A DNA stretch of 64,000 nt from Scilla litardierei (GCA_030789695.1 CM061139.1:5595878-5659877), one strand, 5' to 3'; shown: positions 10,801-21,528, numbered from the stretch's first letter. Program-made: numbers and translations. The notes: generated by a model not told the origin, from the sequence alone.

Positions 10801-10971
10801 ATAGATGTCCGACACCATTTCTTAGATGATCATGTTGCTAAAAAGGACATCATATTAGTGTACGTTGAAACCCAAAAGCAAATCGCCGAAATTTTCACGA
10901 AACCCCTAAAGGAGGACTCCTTTGTGCGGTTGCGTCGAGAATTTGGGATTATGGGTGAATCCGAGATATAG
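7882..10971 (+). CDS. pol: Pol polyprotein (PR-IN-RT-RNase H), open
   Basis: The frame is open from the codon after TAG 7879 to the stop at 10969; the first Met is at 7972, inside the protease motif, so translation must enter from upstream. In order: aspartic protease [10 protein letters not shown] (from 7951), GAG-pre-integrase with LWHRRFGH and CDSCQRGK (about 8300-8430), integrase core (DLFGPT about 8497, RSDHGGEF about 8683, catalytic Glu in NGVVERKN about 8788), Copia reverse transcriptase ([11 protein letters not shown] about 9625, YVDDIIF at 10021) and RNase H (SDADYAGC about 10507, STTDAEY about 10630, [12 protein letters not shown] about 10741). About 1030 codons, normal for Copia Pol. 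An eight-codon in-frame deletion before LWHRR distinguishes it from S1a. The catalytic residues look intact although gag upstream is dead. Confidence 0.92.
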   Translation, partial: VLKEKKKKRSNKFKFSSKGNWILDSGCSKHMTGDAQLLSGVVPIANANHVVFGGNESGTIVGVGKVGNPSKPLISDVYLVNGLNHNLISISQLCDKGYKVSFAKGLCHISNDNNKLLFSGTRHKDIYILDLPKYTSEQHLWHRRFGHVNFGTLYKLSKLNSIKGFSKLVFEKKSFCDSCQRGKLPKSSFKPKKSISTKRPLELLHLDLFGPTRVASLGNARYGLVIVDDYSRFTWVFFLCNKNEAFENFTIFLKKVQNLIGTTIVTIRSDHGGEFENESFSNFCDDLGITHTFSSPRAPPQNGVVERKNRTLVECARTMLEDSQLGYQFWAEAVHTACYVFNRILLRPGTKQTCYELLFGRLPQVKHFRVFGAKCFIKNTYDNLDKFDPRSDEGIFVGYSSRSKAYRIYNKRSSTIEESLHVSFNENFTTPRISNDDDSMDVLCDSFENSKSIDSIDSIDTNPTNEVVENVPSDQGIPKRLHTVHDHPHEQVIGNIHDSVKTRSQVHHFANCAFASSIEPKNIVEACEDSAWILLMEEELIQFERNEVWELVPLLSKNHTVIGTKWIFKNKTDENQVVVRNKARLVAQGYRQEEGIDFEESFAPVARLESIRLLLSYVCHKNFKLFQMDVKSAFLNGDVVEEVYVSQPPGFINEKFPNHVFKLKKALYGLRQAPRAWYDRLKNFLLDLNFKMGEADSTLFVKHVNNDILLVQIYVDDIIFGATNFTLCEEFSNVMKEQFEMSHMGELKYFLGLQIRQLNDAIFIHQTKYTVELLKRFGMENASGKKTPMSTTTHLDKDTGGKDVDIRLYRGMIGSLLYLTASRPDIMFTVCICARYQSQPKDSHLVAVKRIFRYLSYTLDFGLLYPKSSTYELVSYSDADYAGCKSDRKSTSGTCHFLGNSLVSWFSKKQNSVSLSTTDAEYIAAGAACAQVLWMRHTLKDFGIHCDTSPIMVDNQSAICLSKNPVHHSRSKHIDVRHHFLDDHVAKKDIILVYVETQKQIAEIFTKPLKEDSFVRLRREFGIMGESEI

Positions 10972-11858
10972 GATTCATATTTCATTCAATTATCTTGCAT
11001 GCTATTATATTTCGCGATATTTCGTTCATGCTAGATTTATTGAATTTTTGGGGATTTTATGTGATTTGTTTGAATTTTTGCTCGAATTCTTATTTGAATG
11101 TCGTATTTAAGATTTCGACGTTTTGTGGGGTAGTTTAGATGACTAATGAGAGTGTTAAGATGTTTCATCCAAGAGGTTTTTGAAGAGAACTCATTTATCA
11201 ACTTTTGGACTCTTCTAGTCGGTTTCAGTTCATTAGTCAACCGACTAGATGCTCATCTAGTCGGTCAGCTAGTGAACTCAGACCGACTAGTTCAAGCTTT
11301 TAACTGTCTCCTGTCATTTACTTCTTTTAGTCGGTCATAGTACACTTACCGACCGACTAGATTAAAAAGTAGTCGGTCAGTGAGTATACTGCGACCGACT
11401 AACTCTAGCCCTAAAAATTTCTGTTTGCCTCTGTTTCAACTTAGTCGGTTCAAGCTCATTGACCGACCGACTAGATCGTAATCTAGTCGGTCAGTGCTTG
11501 AACTGTGACCGACTAAGTGCGTTAGGGCAAACGCGTCTTTTCGCTTTCCCGACCGACTTAATCAAGTTTTATCTGATCAAAACTTCATTTAGTCGGTTTG
11601 TTTTCAGCTCCAGCCCGAAAAACCCCTAAACCCTCTCGAGACCCTTCGACTTCCGACGTCTCTCCGGCCAATTTTCTGGCCATCCCCGCCATCCGTCGCC
11701 GTCGACCCTCTCTCCTAGGTATAACCCCCTTCCTTGATCTCTGTTTTGAATCTCTAGGGTTTGATTTAGATCTCATCTAAGTTCTAGGGTTTCGAATTTG
11801 TCTCTCTTAGATCTCTATTAGGGCTTGTGTGTTAGGTTCTAGGGTTTGTGCTTAGGGT
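10972..11858 (+). other. Interval between pol and env-like ORF
   Basis: There is no convincing ORF. The first 240 bp are AT-rich. From 11215 to 11595 there is a palindromic motif cluster (listed separately). From about 11600 the sequence turns C/T-rich and leader-like, with TTTTCAG at about 11603-11609 and CTAG|GTATAA at about 11717-11725 as possible splice sites, then the env-like frame. Confidence 0.6.
11215..11595 (+). promoter_or_regulatory. Internal palindromic cluster upstream of env-like ORF
   Basis: At least ten copies of TAGTCGGTC/GACCGACTA occur, with the same paired layout as in the LTR (for example GACCGACTAGATC and GATCTAGTCGGTC-type pairs). It lies about 260 bp before the env-like frame and outside the LTRs. 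I see no clear TATA box after it. By position it could be an internal promoter or enhancer for the third ORF; that role is inferred. Confidence 0.75.
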
Positions 11859-13631
11859 GTGTTTGATCTTATCCCGTCATTTGGTTGTGCTCGTTGTGCC
11901 GAGATCACGGCACGAACGAGAATCCCGATTACATCTTCCGGGGCATCCCCTATGACCGTAGAGGGTGCTACCGCTTCGACCCCTCCCAAACGTAGAGCTA
12001 AGACCACATGTCCCCCCTCTTCGTCTTCGACTCCGTTGAAGAGGAAGAGGACATCTAAGCCTAAACCTACCGGCCAATCGTCCAAGCCCAAGCCAAAGCC
12101 TAAAAAGTTCCGTGCACCTACTCCTCCCGGTGAGAGTTCAGGTAGTGATTCCGAGGATGATTCCGAGGAAGAATACACTACTGAACATCACGAGAAGGCA
12201 CCCACTCCACCACCACCTCCTCCACCTCCACCTCCTCCGAAGACCCGTAAGGCTAAGGGTAAAGCTCCTATGCCAGTCAGCGGTGTCGATATATCGTTGT
12301 GCCGCGACGACCCTCAGTGTCTCGCAGCGTACAACCGTATAGAGCACTGCCCACTGCTGTTAGAGCATTACGTTCAGTTTTCTGATTTTCTTGGCCTTGC
12401 CGATCTTCTCTCGTATAGTGGCCTATTGGACTACCTTCGCTTTGACCCTAAGGCGAACCCCCGACCCTATCCTCGCCTGGTCAAGCTATTTTATACTAAT
12501 CGTGTCCGGGGCCAGTACGATGAGTCTCACTCCATCGAGACTTCTGTTTTGGGGACTCCTATAGTCCTCACGGCAGAGATCTTGGGGGAGCTGATAGGTT
12601 GCTCGTCGTGTGGCCTCCTCCCTTCTGACATCTCTGTTGAAGATATCTCCTCCCTCGATCAGCCTACCCTAGGTGAGATTTTCCAGGTTATCCCCCCCGC
12701 ATTCATTGGTGTCCATTCGAAATCATTCAAGCCGAATGCTTGGGTGATTAACCTGATCTTAAAATCATGCCTTCTTCCCAAGTATGGATCTTCATCTCTT
12801 CCATCTCAGCCGTTTTTGAAACTGATATACGCTCTGTTTATGGGTAGCGAGATTAATTGGGCTCGCATTATACTCGATAAGATGGACTCTTTCGAGTGTA
12901 TACGCAAGACCACTAAATCTGCGCATATCCCATATCCGTGTCTCCTGACCTTGGTATTCCGTCGATTCGGTGTCCCCTTGCCCCCTGATGATGAGTGTCC
13001 CCTTGGTCCTCCTCTGAACGCGACGGCCGTTAAGAAATCTCTTGCGGCACTCCGTCACGTGCAGCGGTCGACACCTTCTGCATCTCAGGCCACTCCCTCA
13101 GCTGCTTCTGTCCCTCCTCCTTCAGCTGCTGCTGCCCCCACTCCCTCTGCCACATTAGATGATGTCGTACGCTTACTTCGTCGGCACGAGTCGCGTTTGG
13201 CTCGTACCGAGGAGGTCGTCTACCGTATGGCTAGCTTGATGGGCGTCCAGCTTCCTCCTCCTGTTTCTGAGGACGAGGAGATGGACGATGAGGAGTTTGA
13301 TGAGCTGGTCACCTCCCTTGCTCGTGGCGATGAGGCCACTGCTGCTGCTGCAACCACATCTGCTCCTGGAGATGGCACCACTTCCGGTGCCCCAGAGTCT
13401 TCTGCACCAGTAGCTCAGACTTCTGAGTCTGCTGCTGCTCCTGTTGACGAGCCTGCTCCTGTTTTGACTGTTGATACTCCTGTTGAGACCCCAGCCGTTG
13501 AGCCTACCGTCGATGTCTCCACACCTGCCCCGACGATCCCGTCTGTTGACACGCCTCTCCTCCCTGCAGAGCCTGAGTCCACTCCGTCGACTGGACCCAC
13601 GGAGACTGCAGATCCAGCCACTTCCTCGTGA
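11859..13631 (+). CDS. Env-like third ORF of Sirevirus S1b
   Basis: The 590-codon frame is open; the likely start is the first ATG (11859) or the Met of MTVEGAT (about 11952). In order: a Ser/Pro/Lys-rich N terminus with basic clusters, an acidic stretch (SEDDSEEEY), a run of eleven prolines (about residues 118-128), a globular domain (about 150-385) with YPRLVKLFYTNR, SEINWARIILDKM and FGVPLPP, and a Thr/Pro/acidic tail containing DEEMDDEEFDELV. The globular part matches the plant-transposon protein seen as the extra ORF of Sireviruses. Function is unknown; it is called env-like only by position, and I see no clear signal peptide or fusion peptide. Related fragments occur in elements C and F. 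It overlaps no other gene and is preceded by the internal cluster. Confidence 0.82.
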   Translation: MFDLIPSFGCARCAEITARTRIPITSSGASPMTVEGATASTPPKRRAKTTCPPSSSSTPLKRKRTSKPKPTGQSSKPKPKPKKFRAPTPPGESSGSDSEDDSEEEYTTEHHEKAPTPPPPPPPPPPPKTRKAKGKAPMPVSGVDISLCRDDPQCLAAYNRIEHCPLLLEHYVQFSDFLGLADLLSYSGLLDYLRFDPKANPRPYPRLVKLFYTNRVRGQYDESHSIETSVLGTPIVLTAEILGELIGCSSCGLLPSDISVEDISSLDQPTLGEIFQVIPPAFIGVHSKSFKPNAWVINLILKSCLLPKYGSSSLPSQPFLKLIYALFMGSEINWARIILDKMDSFECIRKTTKSAHIPYPCLLTLVFRRFGVPLPPDDECPLGPPLNATAVKKSLAALRHVQRSTPSASQATPSAASVPPPSAAAAPTPSATLDDVVRLLRRHESRLARTEEVVYRMASLMGVQLPPPVSEDEEMDDEEFDELVTSLARGDEATAAAATTSAPGDGTTSGAPESSAPVAQTSESAAAPVDEPAPVLTVDTPVETPAVEPTVDVSTPAPTIPSVDTPLLPAEPESTPSTGPTETADPATSS

Positions 13632-14596
13632 TCATCTGTTTCGAGGACTCTCCGCTGCTCATTGGATGATGCATCTTATTGAGAGTATTTTGGGTTAGGA
13701 TGGAGTTTGAGGGTTATCTTGATGTATTTTGATTTTTATGGATGTCGGTGTTGTATTTTGATGTACTTTGGATGATGCTGATGGTTAGTTGATGTATGAT
13801 GTATTTACATTTTTGGTTGATATCCCTGGTCGTTTGTATTTTGATGTACTCGATGTGATATCTTTTTGGATGTACTCATGATGTTTATATATATATATAT
13901 ATATATACATCGATGCTTTTTTTTAGTTTTACTTCGTCGTGCACATTTAATATTCGTTCAATGCATATGATATGTGAAATCTTCGCTTGACGCTTAAAAA
14001 CTTGGTTAAATAGTTTATATTTCTATAATTGTATAGAATTGTTTTCCATGAACAAATTTAACCAAGAATATTGAATATTGGAGAGTATGTTCCTTTACTC
14101 AATAAATGAATTAATATTTGGTATTTTTTTTATTTTAATTATCGCTTTTGATAATGGACAATTTGGCACACCTTGATTTGATTTCAACACTTTTCCCTTG
14201 GTGTCAATTAGGTCCATCGTCATTGTCTACGACTCCCGATGTTGGATTTTCCATTTCCTAGTTGTTGTCGTTGTATGCCCCCCATTTTTGGGATAATGCC
14301 AAAGGGGGAGAGATAATGATAATAAATAGGGCAAATGAAAATTTAACTCAATTTCCACGAATCTAGTTTGATATGTTAGATTCAGGGGGAGTTAAGATAT
14401 ATATAAGGATTTTCAAAATCCGATATTTCAAAAATCAATTCTCTTTATTTATCTTACTCGTCTGATTGATGCAATTCATATATATTCATTTTGGAATTAA
14501 CGTGTCATCAATGCAGGGGGAGTAAGTATTTTACATTTGAATCATTATTTTTTATTATTATTTATGTTGGTTTGTCATCACCAAAAAGGGGGAGAA
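13632..14596 (+). other. 3' untranslated region with multiple polypurine tracts
   Basis: AT-rich non-coding DNA with an (AT)n run at about 13888-13907. Four purine tracts of the form A-GGGGG-AG are spaced through the last 300 bp: about 14300, 14384, 14513 and 14584. Repeated polypurine tracts before the 3' LTR are a known Sirevirus hallmark. The last one, AAAAAGGGGGAGAA at 14584-14596, touches the LTR and should prime plus-strand DNA. Confidence 0.85.
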
Positions 14597-15017
14597 TGTT
14601 GAATATTGGACTCCCCGGATTTGGTTTTGGATGATGAGCAAACATAAATAATTCATGAACTAACAATTTGTGAGCGTAATATTGGAGATCGTCACCATAT
14701 TCACGAGAACATTCAAAGCGACATCTCAAGACTTCTCAAAGCTCGTATTCATTGCCTAAACCTTCGTTGAAGCTCTTGGACCGTTTTGGAAGTCATGAAG
14801 AATTAATCGAAGCTCTCGAATACCATTCTTTAAGGTTTTATTTATAGTTTTTAGCTTCGATCTATAGAATATTAAGCCTTGAGTATATCTTACAATTCTA
14901 TCTTCATAACGCTCATATCGTAGCTCTAGGATCTTAGTACAAGTTCATTCTAACTTCCTCGAAGCGTCGCGCTTCGATTCGGACTTGTTTGTGCATGTTA
15001 GTTGGTACAAGAAGAAG

Positions 15018-15535
15018 TACTGACCGACTAGATGGTGATCTAGTCGGTCAGAAGAGCTTCTTGGACCGACTAGTTTGCTTCCTTAATTTCTTGCACCTTA
15101 CTGTTTACAGTTAGTCGGTCTACGTTGACTCACCGACCGACTAGTTTGTAAACTAGTCGGTCAGTGATGCTTCTTTGACCGACTAGTTGTGATTTACTGT
15201 ACATGCTAAATCTCTCCTAAGCTACTGTTTATCGTTAGTCGGTCTAAGAACATTTGGTGACCGACTAGTTGACAATCTAGTCGGTCAACTTTTGTTCTTG
15301 GACCGACTAAGTCAATTTGTATTCAGACTATTTCATTTTGCCTCTTAGTCGGTCTACGTTCACTGACTGACCGACTAGTTGTGAAACTAGTCGGTCAGAA
15401 TGTCTTCTTGGACCGACTAGATTTCTAGGTCTGAAATTCTATCTCTTCTCAGTTCCTCACTTAGTCGGTCCATGTTGTTTGACTGACCGACTAGTTGATG
15501 AACTAGTCGGTCAGTGGTTGTTCTTTGACCGACTA
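15018..15535 (+). promoter_or_regulatory. Palindromic TAGTCGGTC/GACCGACTA cluster (LTR U3)
   Basis: Same composition and order as the S1a cluster, about 20 motif copies in paired inverted units, ending about 55 bp before the TATA box. Each motif contains a CpG. Confidence 0.85.
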
Positions 15536-15590
15536 GTTTCCTCAGATTTCTATCCGTTGGGAATTGACCTAACTTGTTTTTATGGGACCC

Positions 15591-15597
15591 TATAAAT
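15591..15597 (+). promoter_or_regulatory. LTR TATA box
   Basis: ACCCTATAAATACGAACC follows the palindromic cluster; the transcription start is expected about 30 bp downstream. Confidence 0.75.
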
Positions 15598-16352
15598 ACG
15601 AACCTAGGTCATTTCTCTCTAGGTTAGAGCTGCCATTAAGAGATTCATTGAGATCAAAAGAGATAGCCATTCTCACTCATTTCTAAAGCTCTCTTCCTCA
15701 CAAGAAACCCATTCTCTCACTTTCTAGATCTAGAATCCATATTGAGAGAAGCTTGTTCTTGGTGAGCTCTTCAAGCTCTTGCTTGATTCAAGTCTCCAAA
15801 TCACTCCTAGGCACCTATTGCTGGTCATTTTCTTGGTGCTAGGTCTTGGTGACTTCATCTTCCTCAAATCCTTCCTTTCACCTATTGGGTAAGAAAAACT
15901 CAAGGTATAGGATTTTGTGGTAAGATTGTTTATTTCATTATAAACTTGTTTATATTGCTTATTGATTCTCTCGGTTGTGAGAGAAGGTTGTGATCCCGGG
16001 TTGTGGGATTCACTATTGCCATTGCATGTATGATTTGATCTTGTGAAGGTTTTTCACAAGATATCATAGTGAAAATCTTGGGTTAGGGTTTCTAACCTAA
16101 GTATCCGGAGGGGATCCGGGTGGTTGGGACGTAGGATCACCGGGAACAAGTCGGGGAGAATTGGGTGGATCCGAACCCAGTAACATCTTTTGTTAGCATT
16201 GTTTAATTTGTTGTTGTCATTCAATTTAAGCTTCCTCAAATTGATTTGGTAGTTGTTTGCACTATAATTAGGAATTATACTCCTTGTTATTTTTAAAGTA
16301 CTATTCACCCCCCCCCCTCTAGTACTTGTGCAGTAGCTCGTAGGGCATTACA

Positions 16353-17027
16353 CGAGGCCTTGGCCCTACTAGGGTCAAAGGCGGCGTGAAGACCCGTAAT
16401 CCGGGACCAGAAGGCACCGGCGTCGAAGGAAGGTGTGGGGATATGGGTGGGGGCGTAACCTCGATCGGCCCCGGGGACATCGGGCCACGAGAAGAAGGCT
16501 CTCATCATACCGAGAGTGACCTGGCACTCCCGGTCCATGAACCGAAACGAGCATCCCACGTCGGTCCAGGCGATCGAACTAAGTACCTCAAGTGTCGGGC
16601 GGATAAACGTGTCCGCCGACACCTGAAAGAAATCTCGCCAGCCCACATTGTCGTACAACGTGAGCATCCCCTCTAGTACCCCCAGGCGTCCTAGGTCGGC
16701 AAGGTGTGCAAACCTAGAGGGTACGATCGAGCGCTGGGAGATACGCTCGAAAGCGACGCGGTGTGTGTCGTTCCGGAACGTGATCCCCAGCGGCCCGATA
16801 AGTGGAGCCGGAGGTGGTGGCTGTGGAGCGGCATGGAGCGGCTGTGCGGGGTGTATGGGCTGTGCGGGCTCTGCAGGCTGTGTGGGGTGCGTGGGGCCTG
16901 CAGGGTGAACGGGGTGTGGTGGAGAAGGCGGAGGAGAGTCCTCCAACTCGTGGGAGGGGTCGGCATCATCCGACCGCTTCCGCTTGGCGGAAGCTCTCCT
17001 CGACCGCGGCCGTGTCCGGGGCGGCAT
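16353..17027 (-). pseudogene. Athila ORF1-like env-like ORF, truncated by insertion
   Basis: It starts at ATG 17027 (MPPRTRPRSRRASAKRKR...). A basic Arg/Lys-rich N terminus is followed by a long Pro/His-rich low-complexity stretch (about 30-75) and a globular part with GITFRNDTHRVAFERISQR, PTLEVLSSIAWTDVGCSF and RFMDRECQVTLGMMRAFF, resembling the Athila ORF1 domain (a LEFLSS-type motif, then F-R-F and L-T-L segments). The 225 codons are open, then the S1b LTR interrupts; any frame continuing past 16353 is LTR sequence and not part of this gene. The biochemical role of these proteins is unknown. Confidence 0.7.
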
Positions 17028-17206
17028 ATGGGCCCCGAGCGCGCGCCGAAAAGCGTGAAAAGTGCGGCGTGCGTAAAGTAAAGGAAAGAGTGTACCACGA
17101 CATGCCGCGAGTGCAAATATGTGGAAGCGTGCGAAGACGACGCCTCGACGTAGCCCGAATCAGTCCCTGGAAGCTCCCCTGGCTCCCCTAAGCTCCCAGA
17201 AACAAC

Positions 17207-17369
17207 CTGCGCATGAAATGGAGATATCAACGAGTAATATTCAAAACGTATGGAGCATTAGGGGTATAATAGATAGATATAGAAATCGATTTGGGTTTGG
17301 GGTTCGTTTAACGCATGGTTCCTTGAAAAACACACAAAAGAGGAGAAAATAGGCCAAAATGGGGTTTAC
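17207..17369 (-). other. Possible leader intron of env-like ORF
   Basis: The minus strand reads ACCTCCG|GTAAACCCC at 17369 and ATGCGCAG|GTTGTTTC at 17207: 163 nt, with an AT-richer interior than the GC-rich flanks. It lies between the internal TATA box and the ATG. Predicted only from splice-site consensus. Confidence 0.35.
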
Positions 17370-17544
17370 CGGAGGTGGCCGGAGTGGTGGCCGCTGGCGG
17401 CGACTCGGGCGAGGCGCGGAGGGGCGCGGCCGGTGGTCGACGGTCGGGCGAGTGGGGGCGCGAGCGAGGGGAGTGGGCGAGGGGAATGCGAAGGGTCGGG
17501 CGAATTCGGATATTTCGTTTCGAAAAACGCGCCCCCACTCGGCC

Positions 17545-17551
17545 CTTTATA
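17545..17551 (-). promoter_or_regulatory. Internal TATA box
   Basis: The minus strand reads TTGCTGTATAAAGGGCC, 15 bp downstream of the last ACTCGGCCGAGT motif and about 520 bp before the env-like ATG. Confidence 0.5.
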
Positions 17552-17565
17552 CAGCAAAAAGTTAC

Positions 17566-17905
17566 GACTCGGCCGAGTGACTAGGTCACTCGGCCGAGTG
17601 AACTCAACGGAAAATGTTTGGGAAATTTTCCCCCTCTAATGACTCGGCCGAGTGGCCTTGCCAACCTCGGCCGAGTGGAGTAAGTCCATTCGGCCGAGTG
17701 GCTCAAGCTACTCGGCAAGACTCGCCCTAGGAGTGTATCAGTTCTACTCGGCCGAGTGAATTTATATACTCGGCCAAGTGGCAATTGTACTGAAATCGGA
17801 AAAATAAACAGAGAGTTGGGTACAGCAGACTTCCCTCGTTCGTGGGCGGCTCGGCCAGACGAACTTGTGTGCTCGGCCGAGTGACTAGTATACTCGGCCG
17901 AGTGA
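17566..17905 (-). promoter_or_regulatory. Internal ACTCGGCCGAGT palindrome cluster
   Basis: About ten copies of CTCGGCCGAG or one-base variants lie within 340 bp. Each is a perfect 10-12 bp palindrome with two CpGs. The same motif fills the LTR at 22281-22672 and is not seen in the coding parts of the element. Confidence 0.8.
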
Positions 17906-18232
17906 GCCTTGTCTTCTGCCGTTTGTCTTCGTTTGGGCTCTAAACTCCGTCTTTCCTCCTCCAGTCGATTTCATCTTCCTCCTAAGCATCGAGCGCCTTC
18001 CTGGGGCGCTCCTCGTCGCCTCGTGCATCCTCCTAATGATGGGTACCTCATTCTCCTCTCCTGTCAGGAAAATTAGGACCCGTTATCACAAGATTTTTGG
18101 GCGAACGACTCAAAACACTAAAAATTTCTAAAACAAAAATCAATAAAAAGTAAAAATAAAGCAATAACCGTCGGGTTGCCTCCCGACAAGCGCTCGTTTA
18201 AGGTTGTGAGCTCGACCCCCTATGATTTTCAA

Positions 18233-21007
18233 TTAATGCGGGATGTTTGGTGCATATGAGATGCACCCATCAAACTTTCCGGGGAGAACGCTTAGATGTT
18301 GATGTTGTGGCGGGGCGTCCTTCCGCGGTGGTCTCTCGTCTCTAATCGTGTGGGGAGGTGGCTCCCCCAAGCTAGCGTTTGCTCCGGTCAACGGCTTCAC
18401 CGGTGACGCCGATTTCCGTATCGGCGGAGCTTTCTTCGGAGACTTCAATTTCGAGAGCTTGTAGAGCTCTCGAATCCTTGCGACATCAGCGTCGCCTTCA
18501 TCATTTTCAGCGGAGAGGTCGGGGGAATCAATTTTCTTCTCATCTTGGCCTAAATCCGGGCCTTCCTCGAAATCCTCATCGAATAGAGCGCCGATTGAGT
18601 GAGGGATCGCCTCTTCAATTACCTCATCAAGGAGGTCCATGTAGTCAAGCTCCTCGTGGTAAGGCATGTGTTTCATAGCCTTAGGAATGTGAAGCTCCAC
18701 CTCGATGTTGCCGACGTTCAAAGTTAGGGTACCTTCTCGCACGTCGACAATCACACCGGCGGTGGCGAGGAACGGGCGTCCAAGTATCAATGCCGTATCT
18801 CCCTCCTCCTTAACGTCCATGATCACGAAGTCACATGGCAAGCATATTCCCCCCGGGACTTGTAGCGGGATGTCTTCGGCGATCCCTACCGGCCTTGTTA
18901 TTCGCCCATCGGCCAATTGTATCCGCATGTCGGTAGGTTTCAACTTCGTCCCGGTGTTTAGCCTTAGGAACATGGAGAGAGGCATGAGGCTTACACTAAC
19001 CCCTAAATCCACCAACGCCTTTTGTAGAGGGACGCCGCCCAAGGTGCAAGGAATCCGAAAACTCCCCGGATCTTTGAGTTTGGCCAGCTCCTATTCTCTC
19101 TTGGTGAACCAAGAGCCCTCCTCGGCTAGCATGATCTTTTCCTTCCTCTTTCTCCCCGAAATCAAATCCTTTAAAAATTTAGCATATGTGGGGATTTCCA
19201 CGATGGCGTCGAGGAAGGGAATGTTGAGGCTAACTCCTCTCAGATACTCGAGAAACTTTGCTAGTCTTTTCTCCATTTTCGCTCTAGCAAGCCTTTGGGG
19301 GAATGGGACCGGTGGCATGAAGCGCCTCTCCTCAATCAATTGCTCCGCTCTAGATTTCTCCTTCTCTTGCGGCTCTTTCTCCTTCTCAACTTCAACTACC
19401 GGCTAAATTGGCTCTAAACTTTCCTCCACTGGCTCCTTGGTAGGAATCATGGCGGGGGTGGTGTCCTTCCCGCCTCTAGTAGTGACGGCAACTACAGCAT
19501 TGATGTGGCCGGTGTTGCCCCGTGGGTTTTGCTCGGGTTGCACCGGTAAATGTTGAGTGTTCCGATTGAGCAACGCCAATTGTTCCGATATTTGGGCCAC
19601 AACGGTTGTAAGGGAGTCTTGGCCCGCCTTCAAGGTAGCATTGACCTTCTTTTGCTCGACCATAAACGCCTCCACTCTAGCTTCGAAGTCGGATTGTTGT
19701 TGAGCTTGTGGAGGGTTTTGATTTTGATTTCTCCACCCTTGGTTGTATCCGGGCGGCCTATAAGGTGGAACTTGTTGCTTCGGTTGGAAATTTTGTTGTG
19801 GAGGCCCCCTCGGCGGATAGTGTTGTTGTTGGGGTGGTGGTGGTGGTCGAGCTTGTTGAGGTGGTTGTTGTGGCGGGTTCAAAGCTCCTTCATTGTTGGC
19901 GTAAGAGAATCCGGGATGATTTCTTGTGGCCGGATTGGCCCAATACCCTTGGTTCCCCGCGACGTATTGTAATTGCTCCAAGGATCCTTCTCCTTGCTCT
20001 CCTCCCGAATACATGGCTTGAGATTGGTCTTGCCAATCACACATTTGGTTCGTTGGTGCGGAGGTGGAAGGGGTTCCTTGGGGCTCCGTGATAAACTTCT
20101 CCAGTCTCTCCACTACCTTGTGGAGAGAATCAAACTTGCTTGTAAGCTCCGCTACGGCCTTCGCTTCATAGATACTAGTTGGCTTCAAGGAGGACGTAGA
20201 GTGTCCTCGCTCATCGCCCCATTGTTGATTGTTTGAGGCCATCTCCTCAATTAGGGCCGTAGCTTCTTCGGGAGTCTTTGATAAGATAGCACCATTTGCC
20301 GCGGCATCAATAATTTGTTTGGTCCCCGGTTGGAGACCATTGTAGAAGCTATAAACTAGCTCCTAATCTTCAATGCTATGGTGCGGGCATTGATGCTGCA
20401 GATCTTTAAAACGCTCCCAAGCCTCATAAAGCGTCTCTTGGGGTCCTTGCTTGAAGGACATAAGAGCGCTCCGAATCTTCACCGTCTTGGAGGGCGGATA
20501 GAACTTATCAATGAATGCACTCGCCAACTCGTCCCAAGTGGTAAAAACTCCCTCAGCCTGCGTCCTCAACCAATAGAGTGCCTTGTCTTTTATCGTGAAG
20601 GGGAAGAGACGCAGTCTGATGGCATCGATGGAGACCCCCGGCATCTGAAATGTGGCGCACTTCGACAAGAATAATTGGATGTGGTAGTGGGGATTTTCAT
20701 GGGCATTCCCATGAAATGGATCCTGCTGCATCAGAACCACTAGTCCAGTCTTCAGCTCAAAGTTCTTGTCAGCCGCCAACTCTGGCATGGCAATGGATGA
20801 GGTCGTAGAAGAGGTCTTAGGCCGGAGCCTATCTCGAATAGAAATAATCCTCGCCATCCTTGCCGCCAATTGTTCAGCAGTTTCCGGGTTGGTCATATAC
20901 CTCCCTTCCAGATTTTGTCTCCTCTCCGCTCTAATTCTCCGCATGGTACGTTCGATCTCGGGATCAAATAATATGGCTTCAGGGTCCGCCGTAGATCTCG
21001 TGTTCAT
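18233..21007 (-). pseudogene. gag-pro: Athila gag-protease frame with three TAG codons
   Basis: A single 925-codon frame runs from ATG 21007 to 18233 and is interrupted only by TAG at 20363-20365, 19403-19405 and 19091-19093. The N-terminal third is a Ty3/Gypsy capsid-like Gag domain (ALYWLRTQAEGVFTTWDEL; FIDKFYPPSKT; ETLYEAWERFKDLQHQCP; then FYNGL). A Gln/Pro-rich middle follows, then the segment LARAKMEKRLAKFLEYLRGV and, at about 19042-18650, an aspartic protease with LVDLGVSVSLMP, ILGRPFLAT and a beta-rich tail. Athila relatives normally read DLGAS at the active site, so Ala is Val here. The RT that should follow is absent. Gag and protease would build and mature particles if the stops were absent or suppressed. 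Confidence 0.85.
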
Positions 21008-21129
21008 GCACAGGAGAACAAAGTTTCAAAGAAGTGATTAGCACAATGGAAGGGTTTGGTAAAAATAAAGAAATAAAATAAAATAAAAAGAAAGAAATAG
21101 CTAGGGTGGTAAGATCAAACGCAATCGCC

Positions 21130-21147
21130 TCCCCGGCAACGGCGCCA
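21130..21147 (-). other. Primer-binding site (Asp-tRNA type)
   Basis: The minus strand has TGGCGCCGTTGCCGGGGA a few bases after the LTR end. This is the usual Athila/Tat-type primer site. Confidence 0.88.
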
Positions 21148-21528
21148 AAAACTTGATCGCTCCGGAATGTAACCCAAAGAACGGTTGTAGTTTTACCGCA
21201 AGCGCACGGTATAGCGACGAGCGGGTTATCGAACACAGGGAGGACGAATGACCGTGCTTGTTCCAATCAACCTGGCTATTTAAGAAGAGAGAAATTTGCC
21301 TTTGGCGATCCTGTCACAATCGTCAGACAAAGTACAGAAATATCAAATCAAATAAATGACGTCTAGGGAATGGGGAATCCCCGCTACTCACCGCATCTCG
21401 TCAATGTGGTTCATTGATATCAAAATTGCTAGAGTAAAATTTTGGATGAACTAGTTGCAACTGAATGTAGAACCTAGCTCACGCTCTCGCGCTGTTGCCG
21501 GTCTATAGCTTTCCTAGGTTCGGGTCCA

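Larger units (their letters stand above)
5523..16352 (+). mobile_element. Sirevirus-type Copia retrotransposon S1b
   Basis: The order is truncated 5' LTR (37 bp), mutated primer-binding site, gag with two nonsense codons, gag/pol spacer, open pol, internal palindromic cluster, open env-like ORF, multiple polypurine tracts and a complete 3' LTR. The architecture (PR-IN-RT-RH order, env-like third ORF, repeated AGGGGGAG tracts) fits the Sirevirus/SIRE lineage. It inserted into the env-like ORF of the Athila-like element at 16353. The expected 5-bp duplication on that side is CGAGG; its partner lies left of the window. Confidence 0.92.
14597..16352 (+). repeat. 3' LTR of S1b
   Basis: 1756 bp, TGTTGAATATTGG to GGGCATTACA. 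It is complete and near-identical to the inverted S1a LTR. It has U3 with the palindromic cluster (15018-15535), a TATA box at 15591, a T/C-rich leader, and a C homopolymer followed by CTCTAGTACTTGTG near the end. No gene is seen. Confidence 0.95.
17028..18232 (-). promoter_or_regulatory. Internal LTR-like control region before env-like ORF
   Basis: There is no coding sequence. Reading leftwards it holds the GGGAGGCAACCC box (18173-18184), a purine-rich stretch, a cluster of ACTCGGCCGAGT palindromes (17566-17905), a TATA box (17545-17551), a C/G-rich leader and a possible 163-nt intron (17207-17369), then the env-like ATG. The order matches that of an LTR promoter, although the sequence is not a copy of this element's LTR apart from the motif. 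Confidence 0.6.

Noticed and set aside
16305..16352. Extension of the minus-strand env-like frame past 16353
   Set aside because: These bases are the end of the S1b 3' LTR, so the apparent C terminus is an insertion artefact.
1..16352. S1a plus S1b as one element with an internal inversion
   Set aside because: Each side has its own gag, primer site and LTR end, so two copies are required; nested insertion is simpler, though autointegration remains open as listed in the findings.
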